From positions 466,263 to 530,262 of the forward strand of contig NZ_SNTZ01000001.1 of assembly GCF_004916895.1 (NCBI RefSeq): a DNA stretch of 64,000 bases, written 5' to 3'. The notes below the pieces were generated by a model. The model was not told the DNA's origin. It searched no databases and saw only the letters and a program-made list of their open reading frames with translations. Origin of the DNA: Flagellimonas alvinocaridis (GTDB taxonomy: Bacteria > Bacteroidota > Bacteroidia > Flavobacteriales > Flavobacteriaceae). Every line of letters begins with the position of its first letter. Within the stretch, counting starts at the first letter, position 1. The position numbers were made by a program, and so were the translations under genes. Positions 17,270 to 25,720 of this stretch are shown piece by piece.

Positions 17270-18541
17270 ATGAACAAAAAATCATTAACAGTTACCTCCT
17301 TTGCTCTATTCTCCCTATTTTTTGGTGCAGGCAATCTTATTTTACCACCTCAATTGGGATTTAAGTCTGGCGAATTATGGTGGTTGGTCACCTTGGGGTT
17401 TTGCCTTTCAGCAGTGGTCATCCCTCTATTGGGTATTTTGGCCCATGCCCGTTTGCAGGGCACCATGTTCGATTTTGCAAAAAAGGTTTCTCCCGTATTC
17501 AGTTGGGTATACTGCTATATAGTCTATGCCATTGCCATTGCCCTTCCTTCTCCCAGGACGGCCTCCGTTACACATGAAATGGCCATTCAACCTTTATGGG
17601 ACAGTCCAGCATGGATGACCAGCGTCCTGTATTTTGTCCTAGTCTATATTTTTGTAGTCAATCGCTCCAAAGTATTGGATTTAGTGGGAAAACTGCTCAC
17701 TCCAGGCATCTTAATCATATTGCTGTTTATTTTCGTTATTGCGACTTTTTCTTTCGATTTTAACTTTACGGCCCATAGTTTAGATCATCCTTTTAGTCTT
17801 GGCATTTTGGAAGGTTATCAAACCTTTGATGCCATAGGGGCTGTTGTGGTAGGGGCCGTCATTATTATTTCCATCAATCTAAAAAACAAGGAGGCCTCTT
17901 TTGAATCCAAAAAAAGTCTCATCCGAAAAGCAGGATTTTTAGCAGGTTTAGGGTTGTTCTTGGTTTATGCCGGACTTATTTTTACCGGAGCTGTGTTTGG
18001 AGACTCCTTTGACCCTTCCATTTCAAGAACTGCACTTTTAAGCGGTATCAGTTTGCAGACCTTGGGCAATACTGCACATTTATTCCTTAGTCTTTTGGTA
18101 AGTCTTGCCTGTTTCACCACTGCCGTGGGTATAGTTACGGGAACTTCCGATTTTATTAGGGGCCAATTCAATGATTCCGTTTTAGCCTACCGTGTAACCG
18201 CGATCATAGGTTGTGTGTTGGGCGTTCTCATGGGGCAACTTAATGTGGACTATATCATTGCTGTGGCTCTTCCTGCCCTTATGCTCATTTATCCCATTAC
18301 CATTGTGTTGATCGTACTGAATGTGGTACCTGAAAAACTTGCCTCGCCCAAGGTATTCCGATGGGTAGTTGGAACCACCATAGTTTTTAGTATCCCCGAT
18401 TTTTTAGGAAGTCTAGGTTTTGGTTTGGCAACGAATCTATCCCCTGAGTGGGTGCCCCTAACCCATTATCAATTGGGGTGGGTGCTCCCCGCCTTAGTGG
18501 TTTTCGTGGCCTCCAATTTATTTCAGAAAAAAACCGGGTGA
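17270..18541 (+). CDS. brnQ: Branched-chain amino acid carrier BrnQ (LIVCS family)
   Basis: This 423-residue inner-membrane protein has about 12 hydrophobic segments and the family N-terminus FFGAGNLILPPQLGF. It is expected to import leucine, isoleucine and valine with Na+ or H+. Later segments FDAIGAVVVGAVII and CFTTAVGIVTGTSDF also fit the family. It is monocistronic, with a repeated motif upstream that may control it. Confidence 0.93.
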   Translation: MNKKSLTVTSFALFSLFFGAGNLILPPQLGFKSGELWWLVTLGFCLSAVVIPLLGILAHARLQGTMFDFAKKVSPVFSWVYCYIVYAIAIALPSPRTASVTHEMAIQPLWDSPAWMTSVLYFVLVYIFVVNRSKVLDLVGKLLTPGILIILLFIFVIATFSFDFNFTAHSLDHPFSLGILEGYQTFDAIGAVVVGAVIIISINLKNKEASFESKKSLIRKAGFLAGLGLFLVYAGLIFTGAVFGDSFDPSISRTALLSGISLQTLGNTAHLFLSLLVSLACFTTAVGIVTGTSDFIRGQFNDSVLAYRVTAIIGCVLGVLMGQLNVDYIIAVALPALMLIYPITIVLIVLNVVPEKLASPKVFRWVVGTTIVFSIPDFLGSLGFGLATNLSPEWVPLTHYQLGWVLPALVVFVASNLFQKKTG

Positions 18542-18551
18542 TTGTTGTTTA

Positions 18552-19304
18552 TTAGAACGATGCCGATAGCACCACTCCAAATGTTTCCCCTCCATGGAAG
18601 TCTATTTTAATGCCTCTAAAAAAGTCCTTATCCCCGAACACCATTTTCTTCACAAAAGGAGCAATTTTGTAGGCTAGCTTCGTGCTTAAAATCCCAATGC
18701 CCGCCCCCGTAACCACATCGGTAAACCAATGACGGTTGTTGTACATCCGCAAAAAGCCGGTACTCGCCGCCACTACATATCCAGATATTCCATACCAAAT
18801 GGATACTTCCTTAAATTCTTGGTTCAAAAATTCCGCAGCCATAAATGCCGTAGCCGTATGCCCCGAAGGGAAGGCATTATAGGCCGTTCCATCCGGTCTT
18901 TGGATTGCCGTAAGTCTCTTAAGACCCTGCACCGTAGCCCCCATAATCACATATGCGGTGCCCAAGGCGATGGTCCTGTCCTTAAAATTACTTTTTCCCT
19001 TAACTCCTATAGCATTCAATGCATACACAGATACCATGGGAACGTACTGGGTATAATCATCTATATAAGTGCCCCGCTTCCGGATGGCGTTCATCTCACT
19101 TCTCATTTGCATATTAAAGCGTTTGATGCCTTCACTTTCAAGACCTATAAACCCATAGCTTATTAAAGCAGTAGGGATAATCAGTTTTTTGTAATTGAAC
19201 TCGGAATCGATGTTTTGTTCTAGGGAATCTGGCTGTATGCGTTGTGCAAACAGATTCGGGCAAAACAAACAGAACAGTACTGCCAGTTTTATAAAATCTG
19301 TCAT
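18552..19304 (-). CDS. PAP2-superfamily membrane phosphatase
   Basis: The 250-residue protein has a signal-like N-terminus and several membrane helices. The acid-phosphatase signature is present in pieces: GLKRLTAIQRPDG (KX6RP), AFPSGHTATAF (PSGH) and RMYNNRHWFTDVVTGAGIG (SRX5HX3D variant with Asn-Arg before HWFTD). Such enzymes dephosphorylate lipid phosphates such as undecaprenyl pyrophosphate or PgpB substrates in the envelope. It is convergent with brnQ, only 10 bp away. Confidence 0.9.
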   Translation of the reverse strand: MTDFIKLAVLFCLFCPNLFAQRIQPDSLEQNIDSEFNYKKLIIPTALISYGFIGLESEGIKRFNMQMRSEMNAIRKRGTYIDDYTQYVPMVSVYALNAIGVKGKSNFKDRTIALGTAYVIMGATVQGLKRLTAIQRPDGTAYNAFPSGHTATAFMAAEFLNQEFKEVSIWYGISGYVVAASTGFLRMYNNRHWFTDVVTGAGIGILSTKLAYKIAPFVKKMVFGDKDFFRGIKIDFHGGETFGVVLSASF

Positions 19305-19775
19305 TCTTTTTTATTTGTGCACGCCTCCAAGGCATGAAGTAGGTTAAACTTAATTGATGCCAAAACTTGGGACAGTTCTGGAATAACGCTGTGAATTTCA
19401 ACATTCTAGGTAGAAGCAATTAGCCCAAATTGATGAATGGCCCCTATGGGTTCACCAATCCCAGAAAGTAATTGATGAGGTTCATAGAAAACCATAAAAA
19501 AGAAGAATAGGTTTTGCGAGGTGAGCAAGAAGTTATGTGGGTTGGGAAGGGGAAAATGAAATGGTGTTGTATTTACCCTTGTTTTCAGAATCCAATATTT
19601 GATTTAAGTCTATGATTTTTGCGGAATCATACTACAATCAGATTCGGTTACAAGCCCAAATGTTGAATAGAGAAATTGAAACTCATGTTCAGTATAAATT
19701 TTATACGTGACAGCCCTGGTATATATTAAAATAATTAAGAGTATATTGGAGCATCTTATTCTTTTTTAGCTCAGT
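19305..19775. other. 471-bp gap without a recognisable gene
   Basis: No RNA gene, repeat or long frame stands out. The last 40 bases before the CPBP gene translate, in the +1-shifted frame after TAA 19736-19738, to ASYSFLAQF. That resembles a lost beginning of the CPBP protein. Confidence 0.4.
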
Positions 19776-20489
19776 TTGTTAGGTATTGTAGTTGTTTTTG
19801 CTCTCTCATGGTTAATTCTTTGGTTAATTTCAAAAGAACACATCACTGTTCTAGGAATACTCCCAACCAATACACGCTTGAAAGGTTTTTTTATTGGATT
19901 GATTTTCATGGCGTTGTTTTGCGCTATTAATCTACTGGGGCAGTCCTATTTTAAAGATATTAGCTACATAAGAAATACAGATTATGGCATTTGGGAGAGT
20001 ATAAATGGTATATGGTGGGCGTTTAAAGCCGCCTTATTTGAAGAACTTATTTTTCGAGGTGCGTTGTTATACCTGCTAATCAAAAGATTAGGGATTAATT
20101 GGGCATGCATCATTAGTGCATCGGCATTTGGAATATACCATTGGTTCAGTTATCAAATGTTTGGTAGCGGTCTCATTCCAATGGCCTATGTTTTTCTATT
20201 GACCGGAGCAGGAGGTTGGATGTTTGCCTTTGCCTTTGCAAAAACGAAATCCTTGTATGTTCCATTAGGATTACATTTTGGATGGATCGTGGTCAGTATC
20301 GTTGTTTTTTCCGCTGGGCCATTGGGCAATTCACTATTCATTGCGGATGGTGAAGGTGTGGATTTAGGTGGATGGGAACAATTAACGTTTTTTCTTTGGC
20401 AGGCATTGGTCGTGCCAGGAGTTGTAACTTGGTATCTTATCAAAAATACCCGTAAAACTGAATTAGAGTTCCCCAATCCCGTAGAGTAA
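19776..20489 (+). CDS. CPBP-family intramembrane metalloprotease, N-terminus uncertain
   Basis: The 237-residue product has the CPBP/ABI motifs: EELIFRGAL (EExxxR), FGIYHW (FxxxH-type) and GLHFGWI. It spans the membrane several times. Members cleave within the membrane (CAAX-prenyl protease-like) or act as bacteriocin self-immunity proteins. The only available start is TTG 19776, because a TAG lies at 19767-19769 in frame. The EE motif comes early (about residue 89), so one upstream helix may be missing. The adjacent frame encodes ASYSFLAQF up to the same point, suggesting a one-base frameshift near 19774-19780. Confidence 0.75.
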   Translation: MLGIVVVFALSWLILWLISKEHITVLGILPTNTRLKGFFIGLIFMALFCAINLLGQSYFKDISYIRNTDYGIWESINGIWWAFKAALFEELIFRGALLYLLIKRLGINWACIISASAFGIYHWFSYQMFGSGLIPMAYVFLLTGAGGWMFAFAFAKTKSLYVPLGLHFGWIVVSIVVFSAGPLGNSLFIADGEGVDLGGWEQLTFFLWQALVVPGVVTWYLIKNTRKTELEFPNPVE

Positions 20490-20534
20490 TTAACGGGGTG
20501 TCAAAAAATCTGCAAAAAAAGAATAAGAATAGCC

Positions 20535-21449
20535 CTACCGGTGTAGTTCGGATTTTAGCTTTACCAGCTCGCCCAACAATCGGGTTTCCTTTACCCGATC
20601 GGATAGGTTCATGGCCTGGGCCATTCGGTAAATTTCAAAGTTCAGGGTGTCAATTTCCGTTTCCCTTTTGTTGTTGATGTCCTGCAAGGTGGAGATAAAC
20701 TGGCCGTCGGACATTCGGCTTATGGTCAATATCTGGTCTTCCAGTTCCGAAGTGCCCAAATCTACCCCTTTTTTGTTGGCAATGGTCACGCATTCCGTGA
20801 TCACCCGTTGCGCAATGGCCAATACCTCCTTGTTCCTGTGGAAGATACCATTGTCCACTTCCAACAAGGGGCAAATGGAATTAAAGACGCTGTTGGCAAT
20901 GGCTTTTTTCCAGATAGTGCGCTGGATATTCCTTTCCGCCACAAACCTGAAATTGGGCGTATCCAATAGGCCGACCACCGTTTCCAAGCTCGAAGTTTTT
21001 TGTTTGATAATCCCAATGGGTGATTCCGCAACAGGTTTGTAGCTAACAGTATTGGGAGCACTGTGCTGACTGGTCATAAAAAGAACACAGCGATACAGTT
21101 CACCAAAACCTTTTTCCAAAAAAGGTTGTTCCACGCCCAGTCCATTTTGCAGCAAAACTAAGGGTGATTTTTTGGCTATGCTTTCCAGCTTTTCGGCAAG
21201 TGCCTCGTTCCCAAACGACTTGTTCGTGAGGACCACCAATCCCTCCAATGCCTTATGGTTGTTCAAAGTACTGATTTTGATATCGGCCTCTATACTGGAC
21301 CCATCCTTAAACTGCAAGGTGATTTTTTGCTGATGAGGTTTGCCCTGACCCTCACGACCTCGAATCAACTCCACTTCCTTTCCCTGATGATGGAGACAAA
21401 CGGCCAATGTTTTCCCTACAGAACCTGCTCCAATAATGTACGTTTTCAT
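20535..21449 (-). CDS. Ketopantoate reductase-like (PanE/ApbA) oxidoreductase
   Basis: The 304-residue protein begins MKTYIIGAGSVGKTLAVCL, an NAD(P)-binding GxGxxG motif. A mid-protein NGLGVEQ and the C-terminal domain IWKKAIANSVFNSICPLLE follow, matching the PanE/ApbA fold with its catalytic Lys in KKAIAN. It may make pantoate for coenzyme A or act on another 2-keto acid; family members vary, so no symbol is given. It appears monocistronic. Confidence 0.87.
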   Translation of the reverse strand: MKTYIIGAGSVGKTLAVCLHHQGKEVELIRGREGQGKPHQQKITLQFKDGSSIEADIKISTLNNHKALEGLVVLTNKSFGNEALAEKLESIAKKSPLVLLQNGLGVEQPFLEKGFGELYRCVLFMTSQHSAPNTVSYKPVAESPIGIIKQKTSSLETVVGLLDTPNFRFVAERNIQRTIWKKAIANSVFNSICPLLEVDNGIFHRNKEVLAIAQRVITECVTIANKKGVDLGTSELEDQILTISRMSDGQFISTLQDINNKRETEIDTLNFEIYRMAQAMNLSDRVKETRLLGELVKLKSELHR

Positions 21450-21512
21450 ACCTCTAAGTTATGTGTTTAACTTAAAAAGTAACGTGCACAAAGCATATTG
21501 CTTGGTTAATGT

Positions 21513-21683
21513 CTAACCCCGCTTCTTCTTATTGTAATAATAGAGAGCGTAAGCAATTCCTATTAGAATCACAAAGGGCAAATAACTCCCAATGACCACC
21601 CCAATTTCATAGGCGCTGTCTGGCGCTTCCTGTATTTTCTTTTCTATATCGGCTTGCTGGAGTATTAGGAAAAGTGGTTTCAT
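21513..21683 (-). CDS. Small single-pass membrane protein
   Basis: From the ATG at 21683 (MKPLFLILQQ) the product is 56 residues; a start two codons earlier (21689) is equally possible. An N-terminal amphipathic part is followed by one membrane helix (VVIGSYLPFVILIGIAYAL) and a basic tail YYNKKKRG. The layout predicts a cytoplasmic positive tail. No family is recognised and function is unknown. Confidence 0.6.
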   Translation of the reverse strand: MKPLFLILQQADIEKKIQEAPDSAYEIGVVIGSYLPFVILIGIAYALYYYNKKKRG

Positions 21684-21808
21684 GGTCATTTGGGTAGAAG
21701 TCAAAAAAATTTCCCCGCTAAAATACGATATAAAACATTGGGGCAACTTGAATTGCATCTTCAAGGCCGCCCCAATATCCATTACATCCTCAGTTTAATT
21801 ATCTCATC

Positions 21809-22174
21809 TTACACATGGATAAAAACTTTGTTCACAATTTTCCAGCTTCCGTCTATCTGGGACAAGGAGAGGTAATCGTAATAATTATAGCCAGAAAAAG
21901 GCACATGCAGTTTGGCCATGGCTATCTTGCCTATTATCTCGAGGCCAATGACCGACATTTGAAATTCCTCTCCCAATGCACTTGGACTTTGGCGGTTTTT
22001 CACCGTTTCCAAATATTCCTGTTTGCTCTTTAGGTAGTCCGCCCCTTTTATATCGCCATAGAGGTGGGTGTTTTCATGAAAACATGCATCCAACTTGTCC
22101 ACATCTCCGTTGAAGATACCATCAAAGTAATCGGTAATCAGCTGTTCAATTGATTCTCTACTTTCTTTATACAT
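21809..22174 (-). CDS. NTF2-like protein (putative lumazine-binding family)
   Basis: The product is 121 residues from ATG 22174 (or 123 from 22177). It starts with SIEQLITDYFDGIFNGDVDKL and ends WKIVNKVFIHV, the pattern of the NTF2-like lumazine-binding-2 family. These small alpha/beta cones bind small molecules or act as enzymes; the substrate is unknown. It is the last gene of a tautomerase-SDR-NTF2 operon, starting about 8-11 bp after the SDR stop. Earlier in-frame starts would overlap the SDR gene and are rejected. Confidence 0.8.
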   Translation of the reverse strand: MYKESRESIEQLITDYFDGIFNGDVDKLDACFHENTHLYGDIKGADYLKSKQEYLETVKNRQSPSALGEEFQMSVIGLEIIGKIAMAKLHVPFSGYNYYDYLSLSQIDGSWKIVNKVFIHV

Positions 22175-22184
22175 CATCCTTTCT

Positions 22185-22928
22185 TTAAATGGCATGCCCC
22201 ACCGTATGTCCGCCTGCAACGTTAATGGTCTCCCCCGTAATAAAATCTGCCGAAGCCAAATAGTAGGCCGCCTCTGCAATTTCATGCGCCTCCCCAATCC
22301 GGTTCAGTAGGTGTAGACCGGCCAAGCTATCGGCATCCTCTACTCCTATTTTCCCTTGCAATGGACTTCTGATGATCCCCGGGGCTATGGTGTTTACCCG
22401 TATGTTCTGTTTTCCGAACTCAGCGGCCAATTGTCGCGTAAGGGCATGTATGGCCCCTTTGCTGGTAAGTGGTGCCGTGGCCGGAAACCCATCAATGGCA
22501 TGGTCTACCAATACCGTTCCTATGTTGATGATGGAGCCTCCTCCCTGTTTTATCATGGTGGGGATGACTTCTTGGGATGCGATATAGGTTCCCATGAGGT
22601 TTACCTTCCAGAAATGCTCCAGTTCATCTTCCTTGACATCAAGGAAGGGTTTGGGGGAAAAAATTCCGGCATTATTGATAAGGACATCAACAGAACCAAA
22701 TTTTTCCAAGGCTATTCCTGCCAATTTTTTTCCAGTTTCACGCTTGCTGATATCCCCGGCAAAATAGATTGCCTGCGATGGGCTTCCAAGCGAGCGATAT
22801 GCATTTTCAAGATACTCCTCGTTGGAAGAGTTCATGACCACATTGCTCCCCTTTTCAATAAAATAGCGAGCCGTTTCCTTTCCCAAACCTGATGAGGCTC
22901 CTGTGATAATTATGGTCTTGCCTTTCAT
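22185..22928 (-). CDS. Short-chain dehydrogenase/reductase with atypical active site
   Basis: The 247-residue protein has a Rossmann fold with TGASSGLGKETA, NNAGIF and the tail PGIIRSP. The usual Ser-Tyr-Lys site is altered. The strand carrying the Ser reads INIGTVLVDH (Thr in place of Ser), and four residues before the conserved Lys in APLTSKGAIH there is Pro where Tyr is expected. A classical hydride-transfer mechanism is therefore doubtful. The start overlaps the tautomerase stop by 4 bp (ATGA), so the two are translationally coupled. The substrate is unknown. Confidence 0.88.
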   Translation of the reverse strand: MKGKTIIITGASSGLGKETARYFIEKGSNVVMNSSNEEYLENAYRSLGSPSQAIYFAGDISKRETGKKLAGIALEKFGSVDVLINNAGIFSPKPFLDVKEDELEHFWKVNLMGTYIASQEVIPTMIKQGGGSIINIGTVLVDHAIDGFPATAPLTSKGAIHALTRQLAAEFGKQNIRVNTIAPGIIRSPLQGKIGVEDADSLAGLHLLNRIGEAHEIAEAAYYLASADFITGETINVAGGHTVGHAI

Positions 22929-23128
22929 GCGTTCTGTTTCTTGGTTTCCGAGTATTGTCTCCCATTATGGCCCCAATTGTCCACCGATACCTCATCGATG
23001 ACCACATGGGTGGTCTGTGGGTTCTTGTGGAGAACTTCTACGAGCAATTGGGTTACTCCTTCTATCAATTGCTGTTTTTGTGCTTTGGTCACCTGTTCAT
23101 CGGTGACCTTAATGTTAACGTATGGCAT
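22925..23128 (-). CDS. 4-oxalocrotonate tautomerase-family protein
   Basis: Starting at ATG 23128, the product is 67 residues and after Met removal begins with the catalytic Pro (MPYVNIKV). The upstream in-frame ATG at 23158 would bury this Pro and is rejected. The core EGVTQLLVEVLHKNPQTTHVVIDEV fits the family but is shortened here to its central motif. These hexameric enzymes interconvert keto and enol forms. It leads the operon with the atypical SDR and an NTF2-like protein. Confidence 0.9.
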   Translation of the reverse strand: MPYVNIKVTDEQVTKAQKQQLIEGVTQLLVEVLHKNPQTTHVVIDEVSVDNWGHNGRQYSETKKQNA

Positions 23129-23187
23129 AACATTCATTTTTAAATTAGTACCATACAAAGGTCTATGGAAAGGTAAAGACGTAAAAA

Positions 23188-23220
23188 GACCTATATCACA
23201 TATTTGGTGTGATATAGGTC
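23188..23220. terminator. 13-bp perfect inverted repeat between crp-like gene and tautomerase operon
   Basis: GACCTATATCACA (23188-23200) and TGTGATATAGGTC (23208-23220) are perfect arms around a 7-bp loop. On the minus strand the stem is followed by CTTTTTAC-type T-rich sequence, so it can terminate the crp-like gene. Being just upstream of the tautomerase operon and containing TCACA/TGTGA, it might also serve as an operator. Confidence 0.65.
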
Positions 23221-23246
23221 ACACTAAAGTTATAATACTGTGACAG

Positions 23247-23807
23247 TTAAGGATGTAGTCGGCTGAGTGTCTCGCGGGAAACTCCAAGATAAGCTGCGAT
23301 CAGTTTCTTCGGAACACGTTGAAAAAGACTGGGATACTCTTCCAACAAAAGGTCATATCGTTCTTTGGCAGAATTTTTTAAAAGCGATAAAATCCGGTTT
23401 TGCATGGCAACCGTTCCGTTCTTGCTCTTCTTGGCCCAAAAACGCTCCATCTTATGCATTTGGCTCGTTAGCTTTTCCCTATTCTCGTATGTAATGTACA
23501 AGAGGTCGGTGTCCTCAAGGCAATCTATGGACATCCTTGAGGGAGTACGCTTTACAAAGGATTCGTAATCCGTAATCCACCAATTTTCCATTCCAAACCT
23601 TAAAATGTGCTCCTTGCCATCATCATCCAAAAAATAGCTTTTCACACATCCTTTCACCACCCAATATTCCTTGTCCACAATATCGCCTTCCTGAACAAGA
23701 TATTGGTGCTTTCGTTTTTGGATATGGCCAAAATGACTTTGAATAAAACCGAACTCATCGTCAGTCAATTCAACCACTTCTTCAATATGTTTCCTTAGGA
23801 AGTCCAT
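23247..23807 (-). CDS. Crp/Fnr-family transcription regulator
   Basis: The 186-residue protein has a cyclic-nucleotide-binding beta-roll (YLVQEGDIVDKEYWVVKGC) and a C-terminal winged helix ending VPKKLIAAYLGVSRETLSR. No Cys cluster typical of oxygen-sensing Fnr is present, so it is probably a Bacteroidota-type Crp relative with unknown ligand. The start overlaps the aminopeptidase stop by one base (TGATG), implying coupled translation. It lies just upstream of the tautomerase operon, which is a plausible target. Confidence 0.88.
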   Translation of the reverse strand: MDFLRKHIEEVVELTDDEFGFIQSHFGHIQKRKHQYLVQEGDIVDKEYWVVKGCVKSYFLDDDGKEHILRFGMENWWITDYESFVKRTPSRMSIDCLEDTDLLYITYENREKLTSQMHKMERFWAKKSKNGTVAMQNRILSLLKNSAKERYDLLLEEYPSLFQRVPKKLIAAYLGVSRETLSRLHP

Positions 23808-25099
23808 CAGGCATTCATCAACTCCTCTATCTCTTCAATTTCAATGGGGATGTTGCGCATCAAATTGAACGGCTCTCCTTTTTCCTGGATGACTACATCG
23901 TCCTCCAAACGGATGCCCATACCCTCCTTTGGAATATAAATGCCAGGTTCTACCGTAAAGACCATATTGGCCTTCATAGGGGTTTTTAATGCTCCATAAT
24001 CATGGGTATCCAACCCAATATGGTGACTGGTGCCGTGCATGAAGTATTTTTTGTAGGCGGGCCATTGGGAATCTTCGTTCTGCACATCAGCTTTATCCAA
24101 AAGTCCAAGACCCAATAATTCGGAAGTCATGATCTTGCCCACTTCTTTATGGTATTCGGCCCAAAGAGTTCCAGGCACCAACATTTTAGTGGCTTGGTCC
24201 TTTACCCTGAGCACTGCACTGTACACTGCTTTTTGACGGTCGGTAAACCTTCCGTTGGCGGGTATGGTCCGGGTAAGGTCACTGGAGTAATTGGCATATT
24301 CCGCAGCTAAATCCATCAAGATCATATCCCCGTCCTTTACCTGTTGGTTATTTTCCACATAGTGTAACACATTGGCGTTGGCGCCGGATGCAATGATAGG
24401 TGTGTAGGCAAAGCCTTTGGAGCGGTTGCGTACAAACTCATGGAGGAACTCCGCTTCCATTTCATACTCCCAAACGCCTGGTTTTACAAATCCCAAAATT
24501 CTTCTAAAACCTTTTTCGGTAATGTCGCAAGCGGTCTGCATCAACGCGATTTCCTCAGGTTCCTTTACCCCACGGATCTTCTGTAAGATCGGATTGCTCT
24601 TCGCCCATTGATGGGCAGGAAAATCCTGTTTACATTTTTGGATGAAACGGTCTTCCCGGGTCTGGGTCTCCACAGACTGACGATAATGCTCATTGGTGTT
24701 GAAATAAATCGTATCCGCCTCGGTCATCAAATCAAAAAAGACCTTGTCAAAATCCGTGAGCCAGTATACAGTCTCAATTCCAGATACGGCTGTGGCTTGC
24801 TCTTTGGTCAGCTTGGCCCCTTCCCAAACCGCAATATGCTCATTGGTCTCCCTCACAAAAAGGATTTCCCTATGTTTTTTGTCCAAGGAATCTGGAAAAA
24901 GTACCAAAATGGTTTCCTCCTGATCCGCTCCGCTCAGGTAAAAAATATCCCGTGCTTGCTCAAAGGGCATGGTACTATCAGCACTAATGGGATAGATATC
25001 GTTGGAGTTGAACACCGCAATGCTTTTGGGTTTCATTTGGGCCATAAATTTTTTGCGGTTCTTAATGAATAGGTTTCGATCTATAGGGAAGTATTTCAT
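23807..25099 (-). CDS. pepP: Xaa-Pro aminopeptidase (aminopeptidase P, M24B)
   Basis: From ATG 25099 (MKYFPIDRN) the product is 430 residues; a start 21 bases earlier is less likely because it lies close to the promoter box. The creatinase N-terminal domain is followed by the pita-bread domain with metal ligands in LMDLAAEYANYSSDLTRT, HGTSHHIGLDTHD and FTVEPGIYIP, and the final E in RLEDDVVI. It removes N-terminal residues preceding proline. It is cotranscribed with the Crp-like gene. Confidence 0.93.
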   Translation of the reverse strand: MKYFPIDRNLFIKNRKKFMAQMKPKSIAVFNSNDIYPISADSTMPFEQARDIFYLSGADQEETILVLFPDSLDKKHREILFVRETNEHIAVWEGAKLTKEQATAVSGIETVYWLTDFDKVFFDLMTEADTIYFNTNEHYRQSVETQTREDRFIQKCKQDFPAHQWAKSNPILQKIRGVKEPEEIALMQTACDITEKGFRRILGFVKPGVWEYEMEAEFLHEFVRNRSKGFAYTPIIASGANANVLHYVENNQQVKDGDMILMDLAAEYANYSSDLTRTIPANGRFTDRQKAVYSAVLRVKDQATKMLVPGTLWAEYHKEVGKIMTSELLGLGLLDKADVQNEDSQWPAYKKYFMHGTSHHIGLDTHDYGALKTPMKANMVFTVEPGIYIPKEGMGIRLEDDVVIQEKGEPFNLMRNIPIEIEEIEELMNA

Positions 25100-25117
25100 G
25101 TCAAAAAAGGATTTGTC

Positions 25118-25148
25118 CAAATGTAGGTAATTGTGTTCCCGAAGACAA
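25118..25148 (-). promoter_or_regulatory. Complete Bacteroidota promoter (TTG-N20-TACATTTG) for pepP
   Basis: On the minus strand, TTG (25148-25146) precedes TACATTTG (25125-25118) by 20 bases. Both elements and spacing fit the Bacteroidota promoter. The start site would lie near 25111, about 12 bases before the ATG. The divergent DUF2721 gene begins 30 bp away on the other side. Confidence 0.7.
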
Positions 25149-25177
25149 ATTCATACCTTCCCGTTAAAATAAAATCC

Positions 25178-25567
25178 ATGCAGCTCACCCTAAGCATCCC
25201 TGCCCTCTTGTTCCCGGCCATTTCCCTGACCATGTTGGCCTACAATGCCCGATATTTGGCCATTGCGGCGCTGATCCGACAGTTGCACAAACAGTTTGAG
25301 GAAACCTCGGCCCAGCCCTTGAAACAACAGATTCACCAGCTCAGAAAACGTTTGGGGATTATCAAAAACATGCAGGCCACAGCCATCATAAGCTTTTTGT
25401 TGGCGGCGGTGACCATGTTCCTCATCTATGTGGAACTGAACGTTTGGGCCAATGTCATCTTTGGGGTCAGTCTGGTCTTTTTGGTCATTTCCCTGCTCCT
25501 GTCCCTGTTGGAAGTGCAGCTTTCCACCAAAGCATTGGGGATTCAATTGAAGAATATGGAAAAATGA
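25178..25567 (+). CDS. DUF2721 family membrane protein
   Basis: Starting at MQLTLSIPALLF (25178), the product is 129 residues. It has three membrane helices: one at the N-terminus and two after the basic loop LRKRLGIIKNMQATA. This is the DUF2721 pattern, whose function is unknown. The in-frame ATG at 25133 is rejected because it would lie in the divergent promoter. It is monocistronic. Confidence 0.8.
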   Translation: MQLTLSIPALLFPAISLTMLAYNARYLAIAALIRQLHKQFEETSAQPLKQQIHQLRKRLGIIKNMQATAIISFLLAAVTMFLIYVELNVWANVIFGVSLVFLVISLLLSLLEVQLSTKALGIQLKNMEK

Positions 25568-25720
25568 GCCGTACGATGACGGAGGAATTCACAGTTTCAT
25601 GAAACAAAGCAATTTTCGGGTCATTTTCTTCCAAGGCTTTTGCGTAATTTGGTGATGCTAAAATACACTTGTACAGAAGGTTATTCCTTTTGATAAAAAC
25701 AACCATCAACACACATCATC

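Noticed and set aside
25568-25712. Minus-strand frame between DUF2721 and DUF1624 genes
   Set aside because: It extends into antisense of DUF2721 and shows no family signature.
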